Source of the DNA: Rhizophlyctis rosea
Taxonomy: Eukaryota > Chytridiomycota > Chytridiomycetes > Rhizophlyctidales > Rhizophlyctidaceae
Length of the DNA: 64,000 nt
Assembly (NCBI GenBank): GCA_027596075.1
Contig: JADGJC010000061.1
Location: 104,075-168,074 of the forward strand
Direction of reading: 5' to 3'
The notes beneath the pieces were generated by a model. The model was not told where the DNA came from, ran no database searches, and saw nothing but the letters and a program-made list of their open reading frames with translations. The position numbers and the translations under genes were made by a program. This document shows, one piece after another, positions 22,525-41,051 of this stretch (its first letter is position 1; each line of letters opens with the position of its first letter).

Positions 22525-25098
22525 TCTCTAATAGTTGTCTTTTTGTCTATGTATAGTCTATATGCAACAGTGACCAGCACTTTGCGACGCAACAGGAGCA
22601 AACCAAAAAGCTGAGGGAGAGAAGCACCTCTTCAAAGTTTTATCCCTCGGTCAATTCAGGGCTTCCATCCCTTGCAAAATTCCGCTCCTTCCAGGCAACA
22701 ACGTGCGGGGTGAAAATTGTCCAAAAAGACCCCTCCTGACATAAAGTCTGGACCCATCCCGGTGGCTCGGCTCTTTACCGAGGAAACAATGTTCGAAAGT
22801 TGCAAGCTGTGGCATGACTGTGAAACGTTAGTTGCTTCTGCGTGACACTGTTTGGGGCAATGGTAAGCATATATGGCAAGAGCATGGGGGATTTGTACTA
22901 CAACTGCATGTGATACAAGTTTGCTCTTTTCGGAGAGTTTGTTGACGAAGGAGCATATGGCGGCTCAAGGGTCCAAGTGAGCCAAGACCCTGAACATGAG
23001 TTTTACGACCTTTAGGTTTTGCTATAGTAAAGCCAATGAAAGTCGCGTCTACTGTCTACATCTATTCCCACCCACCAGCGATGGCTTTGATCACTCCCAC
23101 TTTCCCTTTCCTCGCACATCACATACACAGTGTTACAAGTGAAGTATCACTCAACAGTTTTGTCAGCGAGATTGACATGTTGTGCCTTTTGATAGAGAGG
23201 GGGTATGAAAGGTGAATAAGGGAGGGGCAATTGAGCTTACTGCAGATAATATTTGGCGGGAAGTCGAGAAGAGACATGCAGAACTTCTGACTGCTGTTAC
23301 AATTCATGCGCCACAATGTAAACAAATGTGCTTGAACTCTCGACAGTAAGTCGCTTCTTATGAGAGTCTCGTCTGTACTGTCGCTGCACTCCAGACATCG
23401 GCCGCATGAGAGCCAAGACGACACTCGGTCAAGCAGCACAAAGTCAAAGTAGTCAACTTTGATGTTCGTTTGCCCAATGAATGTTGTGTGTTTTTCTACT
23501 ATAGTAATACAAAGTTGGGGCTACCTTCACTCGAATACCTCAAGCGTCTATAAGACGAGACCCGTCTTCAAACTAACAACCCAAACAACCCCACCCCTAC
23601 GTTTGTATCTATAGAGAACTTGTGGCAGGGGGCAGCAGCTGTTGCTCTCGAGGTCTCGCGGAAACCAGGGAAATGCCGCGATGACTGTAATATGACAGAT
23701 TGGACGATATGAGTATTAGTAGTGACACAAAATGTTGACTTATCCAAAAACGAATGAAGGAAAACGACAGAAAAGGCGAAATGCAGGCAAAGGGGGAATG
23801 TCAACAAAAATACTTACAGCAAGCATACCAGCCGATATTCCAGACGCAAACATGTGTCTATATACTGCTGCAGAAGCGGAAGCGGCAAAGGTCTAGGATT
23901 AAAACCGCAAGTGGAGGCAGGTAGCGGGAGAGCGGGAAAGGATGGCATCAGAGATGTTGGTGGAATCGATCCCAACTTTCGTCGTCCGCGTGCTTGATGG
24001 AAGAGCTGGAAGCAGATGGGCTGTGGGAGGAGGGTATGACCCCTCGGCCCGCCGAATAGTTGATGGTGTTGAATGTGTTGTTTGACGGTGAGCGTGATGA
24101 AGGGGTATATGTATGGTTTGCTTAATGGTGGAGAGTTGTGACTTTCGGATTGGGTTTGAGACGTGGGTGTTCCCTTTTTATAATCTCGCTGTGAGCAAGC
24201 TGAACTCGCGCCCGGCAGTCTGCAATCAGTTTCAGCAGGTTGAAGCAAGCTGAAGCAAGTTGAAGCAGGTCGAAGCAAGTGGCAGCAAGTGCTGCACCTC
24301 CTCTTTGCTGTCACTGTGTCAGTTGTTTACCTAATCCTGCTGTTGTGTTGATGTCTTTCACAAAGGACATCATTGATCTTCATTATTCGGAGACCAGATT
24401 GAGCGGGTCTCTTCCCAGGTCATCATGCATGAGACAAGTCTTTCCGGAAAGACTATTTGACTAGGACTGAAGATCTGGCTGTTGAATGAAGGCTGTACCT
24501 CGAATGGTGGCTGACCTTGACACTTACCGACGTTCGTTTCGAAGCATGTGGCATGTAGCCGATGCATCATCCGACCATCTTGTCATCATGATTGCATTGA
24601 GCAGGGCGGTTCTTTATTTGAACTTCTCCTTCGCAATCCAACAGAAGCGGAATGCGAATCGATTTGAAGCAGTGTGATCAATATTATCCCTCGCAAATCG
24701 CTTAAAAATCGAAAGTAGAGCCATTTCAATACATACAGGGAATCGTGTTGATGTCGCAAAGGTTTGCGCAGGTCTTTCATTGTGCCAGTCGTGATGACAT
24801 GTTAAAGGTACCATTGTGCAGATAGGGAACGCCAGACGGGAATTTATGTGTAGGACCCGTGGGGTGTAACGCGTGCCGCCTTTTCAATTTACGGACTGGC
24901 ACGGACCCCTTTCGAAGAAACTTCCGGACGGGGTGCACGCGCGTCCCAACATCCGGGTCCCAATCCAATTCTCTCCTTTCCCATCAATTTCGCTCATTGT
25001 CTTTACTTACACCCAAAGGGGCATACCGACACCCACTACGTTACTTCTACTCGAGCGATAGCAGGCAACGATACTCAACCATATCAGAACCCGCAACA
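22525..25098. other. Long intergenic region
   Basis: About 2.6 kb between divergently transcribed genes. The left end should hold the xylanase promoter. Apart from a 10-bp tandem repeat at 24231-24290 I find no gene, RNA or mobile element; the minus-strand open frames at 23119-23807 and 23814-24314 show no motifs. Confidence 0.5.
24231..24290. repeat. Tandem repeat, six 10-bp units
   Basis: Consecutive units read ttcagcaggt, tgaagcaagc, tgaagcaagt, tgaagcaggt, cgaagcaagt and ggcagcaagt. The exact 10-bp period equals roughly one helical turn. It lies in intergenic DNA about 0.8 kb before the next gene. Confidence 0.85.
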
Positions 25099-26028
25099 AT
25101 GACCTACTCCCTCAGAAAGCGTGACACCACCACCCCATCACCGACCACCTCAAAACCCAAAAGCCCCACGAAAGCAAAAGCACCAGCTGGTCGCTCCACA
25201 AAAACCAAAACCAATGGAAAGTCTTCCTCTCCAAAGACCGGCCTACCACCTGCGCTGCCGGAGGACGCTGACGTCGCGAACAAGCACAACGCACTGGTCA
25301 AGGAGATCCAGACCATCGTGCCGACGGCAAAACCCAGCGACACCAAAGCGAGGAAGGAGGTGGCCAAGAACAAGAAGGGCGTCGTCAGTGAAGTGAAGAA
25401 GAAGGGTGTCGTCAAGGAATTGAAGGGTTTGGTAAGTGAAATAGGCATGCTTTTACCGATCATTTTGCGTGGTAGCCTTGTCCATCACTGATGACGCTTG
25501 CGCTCTTTCAACTGATGCAGGGCAAAAACCCTTCCGGAAGGACCTTCAAAACCGATGTCCGCCACGGTCTCAACATCCAGTCTCCAGGCTCTGACCCCTC
25601 TGTGCCTCGCACAATCGAAGCCGCGAAGGGAGACGAAAGCTCGGACGCCGCTTCCAAATCCTCTTCTCACGCGACGGCAGACCCGAAATCCGCCCACAAG
25701 GCCCTGACAAAGGAGCTGTCCCGCGTCGCTGCGCCGGGAAGTGCATCCGGAACGCGTGCGAAGAGGGCCGTTGCCGACTCAAAGATCATGGTCAACACTC
25801 AGGTGCGATAGTTTGCATCTGTCATTGGACGATTGGATCTCATTCATTCATCTCTCCCACTTCACACTCACGATTGTCATATCAATACAGGTCCGCAAGC
25901 AAGCTCTCAACAGAGAAATCAAGTCCCGTCGTGCCCCCTCCGCCTCTCCAACGAAGCAAAAAGCCGGCAGTCCGACGAAAGAGAAGGACTTGAACAAGGT
26001 CAAGGGTGGGAGGGTTGCCAAGGCTTGA
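25099..26028 (+). CDS. Small basic SPTK-motif protein
   Basis: Three exons (25099-25431, 25521-25802, 25891-26028), all in phase 0, give 250 residues. Lys, Ser, Thr, Ala and Pro dominate. SPTK motifs occur near both ends (KSPTKAK; ASPTKQKAGSPTKEK), resembling CDK-type sites and the DNA-binding tails of histone H1, but there is no globular H1 domain. A central segment may be more ordered (NKHNALVKEIQTIVP; PSGRTFKTDVRHGLN). I do not recognise the family. Nuclear or nucleic-acid-binding function is inference from charge. The ATG at 25099 is the first in-frame start of the MTYSLRKRD reading; upstream ATGs in the same open frame would add a less plausible Arg/Cys-rich leader. Confidence 0.7.
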
Positions 26029-26512
26029 TGAGGCATTCATACACGTCCTTCCGCCATTGTCCAGTGAGAAAAGTTACACGTATCAGATAGGGCATAGTGC
26101 GAATATACGTCCATCTTCTGCACGATGTATAATCTTGTCAGTTCTTCAGACCCATTTGTTCTTAGAGTCCTTCTTCCAGGAGAAACGATATTCCTTGAAA
26201 TTGGAAATTATGACTCCGTCATGAGGGCAGAGAAGGTATGCAGATAACTACATAAAGTGGGCATCCTTCACTCGCAATACCCAGCGCAGAGAAGGTACAT
26301 TCCTGCAGCCTGTACAGGCTCAAAAGTATCCTTGTTTGCATATAGTTGGACCGACTCGGTTGGACCATTTTTCCATTCTGCCACCCCAGTCCCTTCAACA
26401 AAGACGTCAAACTGCATCGGAACAAGGTCTTTGAATCAGGACACACGTTTACAAATAAATAGTATGTTCAACAAGTACATGCATATGCAGTCCCTCCACA
26501 ACAGTCTTCTCA
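26029..26512. other. Intergenic region between convergent genes
   Basis: 3' flanks of the SPTK-motif gene and the ABC transporter. No gene is seen. Confidence 0.5.
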
Positions 26513-32593
<6,081 letters not shown>

Positions 32594-33278
32594 TGGTATG
32601 ACTTAGAACCCTGACAAGTTAGATGGAGTTCATTACCGATGGTACTGTGTTAGGCAGGTACTTTTATCATCATAAACAGTGGGAGTCGACTGCGGCCTGA
32701 TCTTGGTGGACACAGATGTGTGAATGAGGCCAAGCCACCAAACGCGTTAGTAATCATGATGCAAGGGGTCTCGCAAACCCCACCTCCTCTTCTTCCTCTT
32801 CCTCCTCTTCTTCCTCTTCTGCTTGGTCTCCGGGATGGACGACGTGCAAGACCAACTACAGCAACAAAAGTATTGGCGGCGGCGGATGGCCGGTATGGAG
32901 GAATGAGTGCCCGAAGGATATGTCATCGGTGCGTCTTCATCTCCCTTCTCTGTCTGCAACGCCGTTGTTCCTATGACGCTCATCACTAACACTCAATGTG
33001 CCCATTTAGATGTACCCTCTTCACCATTTCCCTATTCGCCATCAACTTCCTGAGAACTCCATATGCGCTCTCCTGCTGCAAGTTCCCACAAGGGCAAAAA
33101 CTGTTAGGAGTAGGATGTATCATATGTAATTTGCTTGAGGGGAGTTGGTCCATGGGACGCTGGGTATTGCGAGTGAAGGATGCCCACTTTATGTAGTCAT
33201 CTGCATATATATGTAAATCTACTGGGCAATAACCCGGCATATATACAAACCATCTAATTCTTCAAACAATATACACAT
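32594..33278. other. Intergenic region
   Basis: Holds the ABC transporter promoter and the 3' flank of the cyclase gene. A polypyrimidine block (CCT/CTT repeats) lies at about 32780-32822. No gene is seen. Confidence 0.5.
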
Positions 33279-36200
33279 CTAACAGGTATCATCCATCACT
33301 CTAACATTTGAGAGTTTCCACTCCTCCGGCGTCATGATTCCCAATCCTTTTCCATGAGAACTATCACTATGTGGACCTTGATGCATATCCGGTCCTACTA
33401 AATCATACCCATACAAGACTTTGCGCAAAATGCGCAGCTCCCAGCGGCTATCGCACGCTTCCAGGATTGTTTCGGCCCAAAGGCAGTTCAGGACGGCGTT
33501 GGGTGGGATGCAAGTAGGAGGTGGAATTACTGCAGTTGTTGTTGTTGTGGCAGTGGTTGGTTCTGGATGCACTCGGCGGGAGGAGGGTGGGTTTGCGGTA
33601 GTTGCTGTTGGCGAGGAAGGAATGGGCGGCAGGGTTGATTTAGGGATGGTCAGAGGCGGAAGGACGGGTTTCTTTCGGCGAGTTGGTGGTGAGTTCGTGC
33701 TAGCTTCTCGTGAGTGTCCCATATCAAGAAGATCCGGCTTGGATCGTCCACTTATTGCACTCAGCACTCCTGAGCGCGAAAAGTCCTGATCCGCCTTGGA
33801 CTTGTTGTTCGCACCGAGAAGCATTCCTGAGCGAGAAGCTTCCTGATTTGGGCTCATAGGGCCAATACCAACGGACGGCCGAGGTTTTAACGGTACAGAT
33901 ACTGCAGCTGGGATTGTTATTGCTCGTAAACCAAATGCATGCTCTGCTCTGGCGGCGCGCGCTATGGCCAAGGCGGCGATGTATGCTGTCAGCACTGGAT
34001 TGGACCGAAATGCCTCAACGGCTGCAACAATCTCTGATGCACATTTGCCTCCATCTTTTTGATACTTAAACTTGATCTTCATGACATCAAACGTGGCCGG
34101 CTTGGATGATGGCGTGGACTTGTTGGCGGTAGGAGGAGAGGGTTTGCGAAGCAGTTCGCGTGGAAGGAGCCGTCGAAGGGCATGGGCAAAGCGAAACGTG
34201 AAGTTGTTCAGGATACACTGATTGCTCTTTTTAATGCGTTCAACAGCAGCGATAAGGTCGTTGAGTACGATCATCTCCGCCGGAACAGATGACCGCTGAA
34301 AGATGGGTGCAGATTGTTCCCAATGCCAAAGCAACCAATCCGCAATGAGCCAAGCAACATTGAGGTAGGTAACGTGCAATCCGGGCTATATATCATGCAA
34401 AACATGTTTTATATCAGAATGACACCTGACATCTCGATGCAGCGCCAAGGATCCTCACCGCCATGATTGGAACATGTCTCATCTTCTCCAGCAACTCCCT
34501 CGCGCTTCCCAGCGCCGCCTCACCCCATTTTTGCACATCAGTGTCTACCCTTGCCTTGTGAAGTTGCATAAGTTCATATTTGAACAAACAGGCAACGCCC
34601 AAGATATCTTGGTGGTAGTTCTGAGACCCCTCTTCCTGCAGAGGCAAGAAAATGTTAGTAGTGGTTTCTTGGCCATTGAAATTCTTGTCACTACAACTCA
34701 CCTCCGATAAACGCAGCTGATCTTTCCCAAGTGCATACCATGTATCCGCCTCGGCCTCCATCCCCATTCCGGCCAAGGCTACTGCGATATTGCATGCAAC
34801 TTGACTCCCCCAATAATAGGCAGCATCTACCTCATTAGCTATTGCATGGTTGAGACGGAGGACCTCAATATACCCCACTCGCTTCCCTTGAGTTACGAGC
34901 ACTCCCGACAGTATGGCAATGTTCAGGCAAGCAATTGGTGTGCACAAATGCCCCGCGCGCTCAAACGCCTCGTGAAGCTGCTGTGATAGCTTCTCGCACA
35001 TTGCCCAATTCCCCACAGAGTAGAAGTAAATGACCTTGCTGATACGAAGTATCATTCTTTCCATGACCGTCTCCGCAGGCTGAGAATGCAACGGCATAGC
35101 ATGATCGGCGAGAGCGCTACCCCTCGGTTTGTTGATCGGGTTGCCATGTACCTTGTCGTACTCCTCTACTTCCCCTATCGCTTTCGCCACATACCAAGCT
35201 GCGTATTTCGGCCACCCTAGCCTAAGGAGTAAAGACCCAAAAATGATCATCCACAATGCCTCTTGCAGTGGTCGCTCTGTGTTCAGTGCCGATGAGAAGT
35301 TGAGGGACTCAACAATGACCAAAAACTTCCAAAATTCCAGATCTCCTCGCTTCAAGTTGTCAAGCTGGTGGACCGTAATCCGGGCGATCTCAAGTGCTTC
35401 CGAAATCTGTTGGCGTAGGGCGTTGTCTTCGTCTAAAGGGATTGAATTCTGCGGGAGTGGGTGGCTCGTTTCCTCCAAGTGGGTAACCTCATCACGACCG
35501 CAGAAGCACATGGATTTCATTTTCCATTTGTTGCGGCGTCGTGTTCTGTGCAAGATTTGCTTGTAACAAAACATTGCCATCTTGGCCCGTTTCGGAGTGG
35601 GTGCCGTTTTCATCACATGCTGGAGGCATATGCCGCCAAGAGTGTCGAAGTAGCATCTGAAGGAATGTGGATCTGGTAGCGGCATGTCGAGGAGGTCGAA
35701 TGCAAATATGCATTCCTGTAGGGCTGATTCGGCGTCCCTTTTGGTGCAAAAAGGTTGTTATTGGCATTGCAACCATTAGATGGTGCTTTCATGCTCTGTA
35801 AGGCTTACCACTTTTGATCATGTAGGATTGCCAGGAGCCGATGATGCTTAGCCAACGTCAAGCGGTCAAACTCCACATCTTCTGGATGTTCATGCATCAG
35901 CTTCTCCAAAGTTGAGTATGCCTGAAGCCCCAAGTCAACGTGCCGAGTCTCTTCCGCGTAATACAGAAATGCAACCTCCGCCCACTTCAGCTTCCGCTTT
36001 CCCTGATCTGGTATCCGCTCTAGGTGGTGTACGAGTATGGGCAGGTAGTGGGATTTATTGGCGGTTGAGATCGAAGATTCGTAGTAATCAGCGAACACGG
36101 AATGAAGGTGCTCCCGATGTTCAGGTAATAGGCCGGAGTAGATGCACTGCTGAAGGAAATAATGACGGAAAGATATGTTGTCCTGGCGTTCGATACTGGT

Positions 36201-39200
36201 TGGGCGAGTCAAAGTATACCGCCGGCTCCGTCTCCGACGAGCAGACATATCTGGGCTGTCTATACTTCGAGATGACGCAGGTGTACTATCTGCCGCCGCC
36301 ATGACTGCATCCGCAACTCCCAGAACCAACATGTTGAGTTTGTCCGCTTCACGTATGTAGCTCAGTAGTTGCTTCGGTGAGCTCCACGGAACATCATCGG
36401 GGCCAGTTTGTACGGATTTGAGGACATTGCAGATTTCGGTAACGGAGAAATATTGTCCTGAAAGGCGCGCAATTTCAGCATGACTCATGTCAGAGGGAGA
36501 CATCTAGTCTGGTATTACCTGCTACGGATGCCACCCGAAGAATCTGCTTAAACGCATGCGGTACTCTGTCAACCCTGTAACACATCTCTGTTAGGACACC
36601 TTCAGCATTCCGATACGATTTGAAACGGGACTTACTGAGCAGAAATGGCCGACCGTATATCAACAGGTAACATGCTCTCCCCCGCCTGCGTCTGTGACAG
36701 TGCAAAACTCCTTTTCAACTCCCTATTCTGGATTTCAATCTGGCGTCTAGACACCAAATCATTGCAGAGGAGCTCCACAATCATCGGATTTCCATGACTT
36801 TGTTTCCATAGCTGTTTCGCCAGAGTTGTATCGATGGAATCTACATTGAAGTGCATCTTCACCATCTCTGCCGTTGCTCTCCTATCCATAGATGTAAGTT
36901 TTATGTGTGTTGTCCGTTCGGAGGCCAGGATATATTTGAAGCAGGAGGACAGGTGATCATTTGTGTATTCCTATGGGCTTTTATATGAGAATAGCTTTGG
37001 CAAAGGACTACACCGGAGACTCACCTCCACTGGCCTGGATGTAATGCAGAACAAGATTTTTGGACACCTCCGAATGAGCTCGCACAAAACATCATAGCCA
37101 GCAGTATCTCTAAGAAAGTCATTAGTTTGAGCCACGTCTACAATCGTCAGAATTGCTGATCAAAACTTACTGCCACTGCACATCCTCAAACACAAAGCAC
37201 ACTTTGATCCGCAAGTACATCGACAGCTTGTTGAGGATCCGCCCGATGATGGTTGATATGTTGATGATATAGCTGGCACCCGGCATCGCTGCACTCATGT
37301 CCCTCCGATCTTGCTGTTGAAAATCCAGCACTTGATTCAACTGCCTCCCTTTCCATCAGTCACACGTTCCAACCAAAGTCAAAAGACCGACATCATCCAT
37401 TTGCTTACCACAGACATGCTGCGGGAGCTCTCTTTCAGCAAAATGAGGACATCCGCTACTTTTCTCGCTAATGTAGATTTCGCAGAATGAGAACCAGGAG
37501 TCATCGCAATGAATTTCTCCATCCCCGACACTGTAAGAGACGCTTGTGCAAGGGATTGTCTAGCTTGCTGAGATAGAAGGCCAGTGTTGGTGCTTTCGAA
37601 GGAGTGACGGCTGTTGTTGACGCTGAGAGATTCACGGCTGCTTTCGACTTCTAACACCCGGTACTCGAGTATTCCAGTTTCAACATAATGTTGATGAATG
37701 TGTTCGAATAGCCAGGTAAGAACCACCCGCAACGAGTGAAACGGAGCCAAGCGGTGCGTCTCATTGGAACGTCCTTCGCTATCCAAAGAAGGGGTATAAG
37801 AATGCAAAACAGATGAATGGCAGCATGTCATCGGACCCACCATACAACCAAATCCTCCAACCCATGCAGCCGGGATAATATGTAATTACATAACGCGGTC
37901 TTTCCCAACCCACTAGTTCCACTCAGTATCAAGCGGGTCTGACAAGGAGGCAACATCAGTACCTTCCGTTTGCAGCATCGCGGCATCGTAAACCCTACCG
38001 GCTTGCCATTCTCCCAACCGTCCAATCCTTCGTCAATCAACTTGATCTCTTCCTCTCGGCCAGCCAATGTCTGCTTGACCGAACTCATATCGACTGTAGC
38101 TTCCATTGCTGCTCTAGACTGAACAGGCTCATATACCATGACTGGCGTCGAGGTGCCTGGAACCATCACCATCAGCGCTTCCCATAGCTGATAGCAAAAT
38201 CAGCAAGAATCTTCAATTACCTTTAATGAGAATGTGTTCACCCTCCTTAAACTCAATCGTCCCCTCACACTGCTTCTTGACCGTCTCTGTGCAAAGCACG
38301 GTCCCCATGGCTTTCGAATGACACATGAGACGCGCGGCGGTGTTTACAGCGACGCCAAGGACAGTTCCGTCACTTCGAGCTGAATTACCGATCACACCGG
38401 AAAACCTAAAGACAGATTGAAATGAACAAGCGGCGTCACCTGCATTCACAGTGAGCGACTAAATGCATCACTAACATACACAGGGCCTTCTGAGACACCG
38501 ATGCCAAAGTGGCCTCCCATCGTCAGAAGAAGCTCTTCTTTGATCTGCAGGGCAGCGTGTAGGGCAAAGGGTTCGTCTCCCCGTTCGTGAGTATAACCTT
38601 CAACTCCCCATACTAGAAGCTGGAGCGGAAGGGTTTGCAAGAATATCAGTGATGAATTGGCACTTCAACAGATTAAAATACCAAACTCACCGCTGTTGCC
38701 CCCTTGTCATCAAAGTTGAACTGCCTAATGGATCCTTCATACTGTCGAACCGCGTCCAGCGCTATGCACATGACCTGGTGAAGCAGAAACCCGGCAATCA
38801 GTCTTATTACTCAAAATTGCCAGCAGAAGCACAGCCCAAGGCCAAGAACTGCACCTTTTGAGCCTTGGCGAGAAGTTCCGGCACATTCCCGGATGCACTC
38901 AATATCGGCAATCTCACAAATACAATGCAAACATTCCGTATTCCGTTATGCACACCATGTTCCGGATCCCCAGAATTCTCATCCATCAATGTTTTTGCTA
39001 AACTTCCATCCACGTAATCCATCAGTCGTACACAATCTCCCGGAAAGAAAGTCTCTTCATTGTTGACGCCCGCATCGCTGGTATTATCCGCCCCAGCCAA
39101 ACTATATCCAATACTGCCAAGATCTTCACAATCATCCCGAATGATATATAGGCGGCGTCCATATTGTTCAATCAACGACTCATTCAGCGAGATTGGATCG

Positions 39201-40333
39201 GACGCTTCCCATGCATCCAAGGCATGTTGCAAACGCATCCAACACTCCTCAGAGAGGGCAACTTCCCCGGGTTTGGTATGCTGCAGATTGGTCATGGCAT
39301 CCTCTGCTGCGGGCCCAGCGACAAAATATTCCGACCGCGTGCCAGTGCGACCGACATGCATGGCGGTGAACGAGCCGCACCCGATGGAAATGTGGATTTT
39401 GAGCTCGAAAGGCTGGGTACTAGATATGCGAATGGGAAAAGGGCGCCCACCGCCCGATGCACCTGGTGGTGTCAAGCCGCTAGCGGTAGACATACGGCGG
39501 GATGCACGGGGAGTGCTGGGTCCGGAAGCAGACAAATTTATGAGCGCTGATGCAACGGACATGCGTCGTCCACTTGGTATGCCAGGGGGAGGAAGGTTCG
39601 TTGAGGAAGATGTCGTCTCTTCCGCAATTGGTATTGGTACGGTATATTCTCGAAACGTTTCCAAAATGTCAAAGCAGCATAAAATGGCTGATAACGTTGC
39701 GGCTCGTTCCGAATCTTCATCAAACGCGCTCAGTTGATTTGTGGAGTCCGCCAACGATAATGTAGAGCCAGGTATCACCGTATGCATCGTTGCAGGACGT
39801 GTTGGCCTTTTGTCACCACGAAATGAGAATGATTCATGAGACTTGGAAGTGGCTGGAAGCACAGAAAAGAGATCTAATCCTTACCAGCAACAAATCAACG
39901 CATCCCCAACAAATTTCACCACAGATCCATTGAACCGATGCACCACACTGATGATATTGGCAAACACGGGATTAATAATGGACCGGATTTTAGCTCCCCC
40001 TCCCCCTCCAAATCTCTGAGACAATATCGTTGTGAGTTGCGTGAATCCCTTGAACGAGTCAAAAAAGCTTTTGTAAGTCTCCCAAACTCCTGCGTGAAGA
40101 GCAAAAACCCAGAAAGATCATCACCCTACCGAAACATCAATAATAGCAACGGCACCCCGGTTTCCAAACCCATACGGCAAAGTAGGCAACAATCCTCCCG
40201 CTTCATCCTCTTCCTCAGACTCTGAGTCCGCAAAAAGTGATTTGCCCTTCCGCTTCGGCTTGCTTTCCGCCGGTAGCTGAAGCGCTTCGCGCACATTGAG
40301 GGCTACAAATCTTTCCAGCCGCCGGGATGTCAT
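33279..40333 (-). CDS. Soluble (ADCY10-type) adenylyl cyclase
   Basis: A large minus-strand gene of many short-intron exons, starting MTSRRLERFVAL at 40333 and stopping at 33281-33279. Catalytic homology domain 1 carries both metal Asp residues (AIIDVSGFTQL, split by an intron after the Ser codon, and VVKFVGDALICCW). Domain 2 has RQFNFDDKGA and, after splicing, GVSEGPVFSGVIG with LGVAVNTAARLM. This order matches mammalian soluble cyclase and its relatives, which make cAMP from ATP and are stimulated by bicarbonate. Next come a P-loop NTPase (Walker A SGTSGLGKTALC; Walker B KVCFVFEDVQW) and a long helical C-terminal region of about 1,000 residues that looks TPR-like. The reading is continuous once introns are removed, so I see no break. 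Cyclase class III is firm; ATP rather than GTP use is inferred from the architecture. Confidence 0.9.
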
Positions 40334-41051
40334 TGGTGGGAAGGTCGGATTTGGGCGATCCTAACGTCTAACCCTTGAGATGGCGCTATTGTATATGTTG
40401 TAAGGGACCAGGGGGTTGATCAAGCTTCATACGTCCCGTCCATCGAACAATAATTGAGACCAATGAGGAATGTCGCAGTGAGTGATAGGGACCATTGCCA
40501 GCTTCTTTTATGTTGATTGATCATTGGGGAAGTGAGTTGCGTGGGGAGCCAGAGCGCTGGGGTTTGGTGAGGTGAGGATTGGACCGTGAAATTGCTCTGG
40601 CAGCATCCCCCGTCTGATTTACAAGCCACGCGCCTCGCTCCGAACTACGCCTCCGATAAATGAATGGCTCGATCATTGTTGATCATCCTCACGTTGAGGT
40701 CATCATTTCGTCTTTTGGGATATGCCGGCTCATGCAATCAAAAAATCAAAGTCTTTAGTGCAGTTTATACGTCAGATTTAGCTGATGCTATCCTTGTAAA
40801 CCCTGAGGTAAACAAGGCCCGCATTGCTTGCGCATGTCCACCATGCAATCCAGACGGGCCACATCAGCATAAGCCCAATGATGATATCAGCAAAAAGAGT
40901 ACATACACTCATACGAATTGATAGATAAAACCGTATACACAAGAAAGAAAAGGGAAAAGGAAACTAAAACCGCCACTAACGCTTTGATACATTGTGTAAA
41001 TTACCCAAGCCCCCACACACGCCCACACCCTCCATCACTCCTCCAGCCCCT
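40334..41051. other. Intergenic region
   Basis: Holds the cyclase promoter and the 3' flank of the FHA gene. No gene is seen. Confidence 0.5.
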
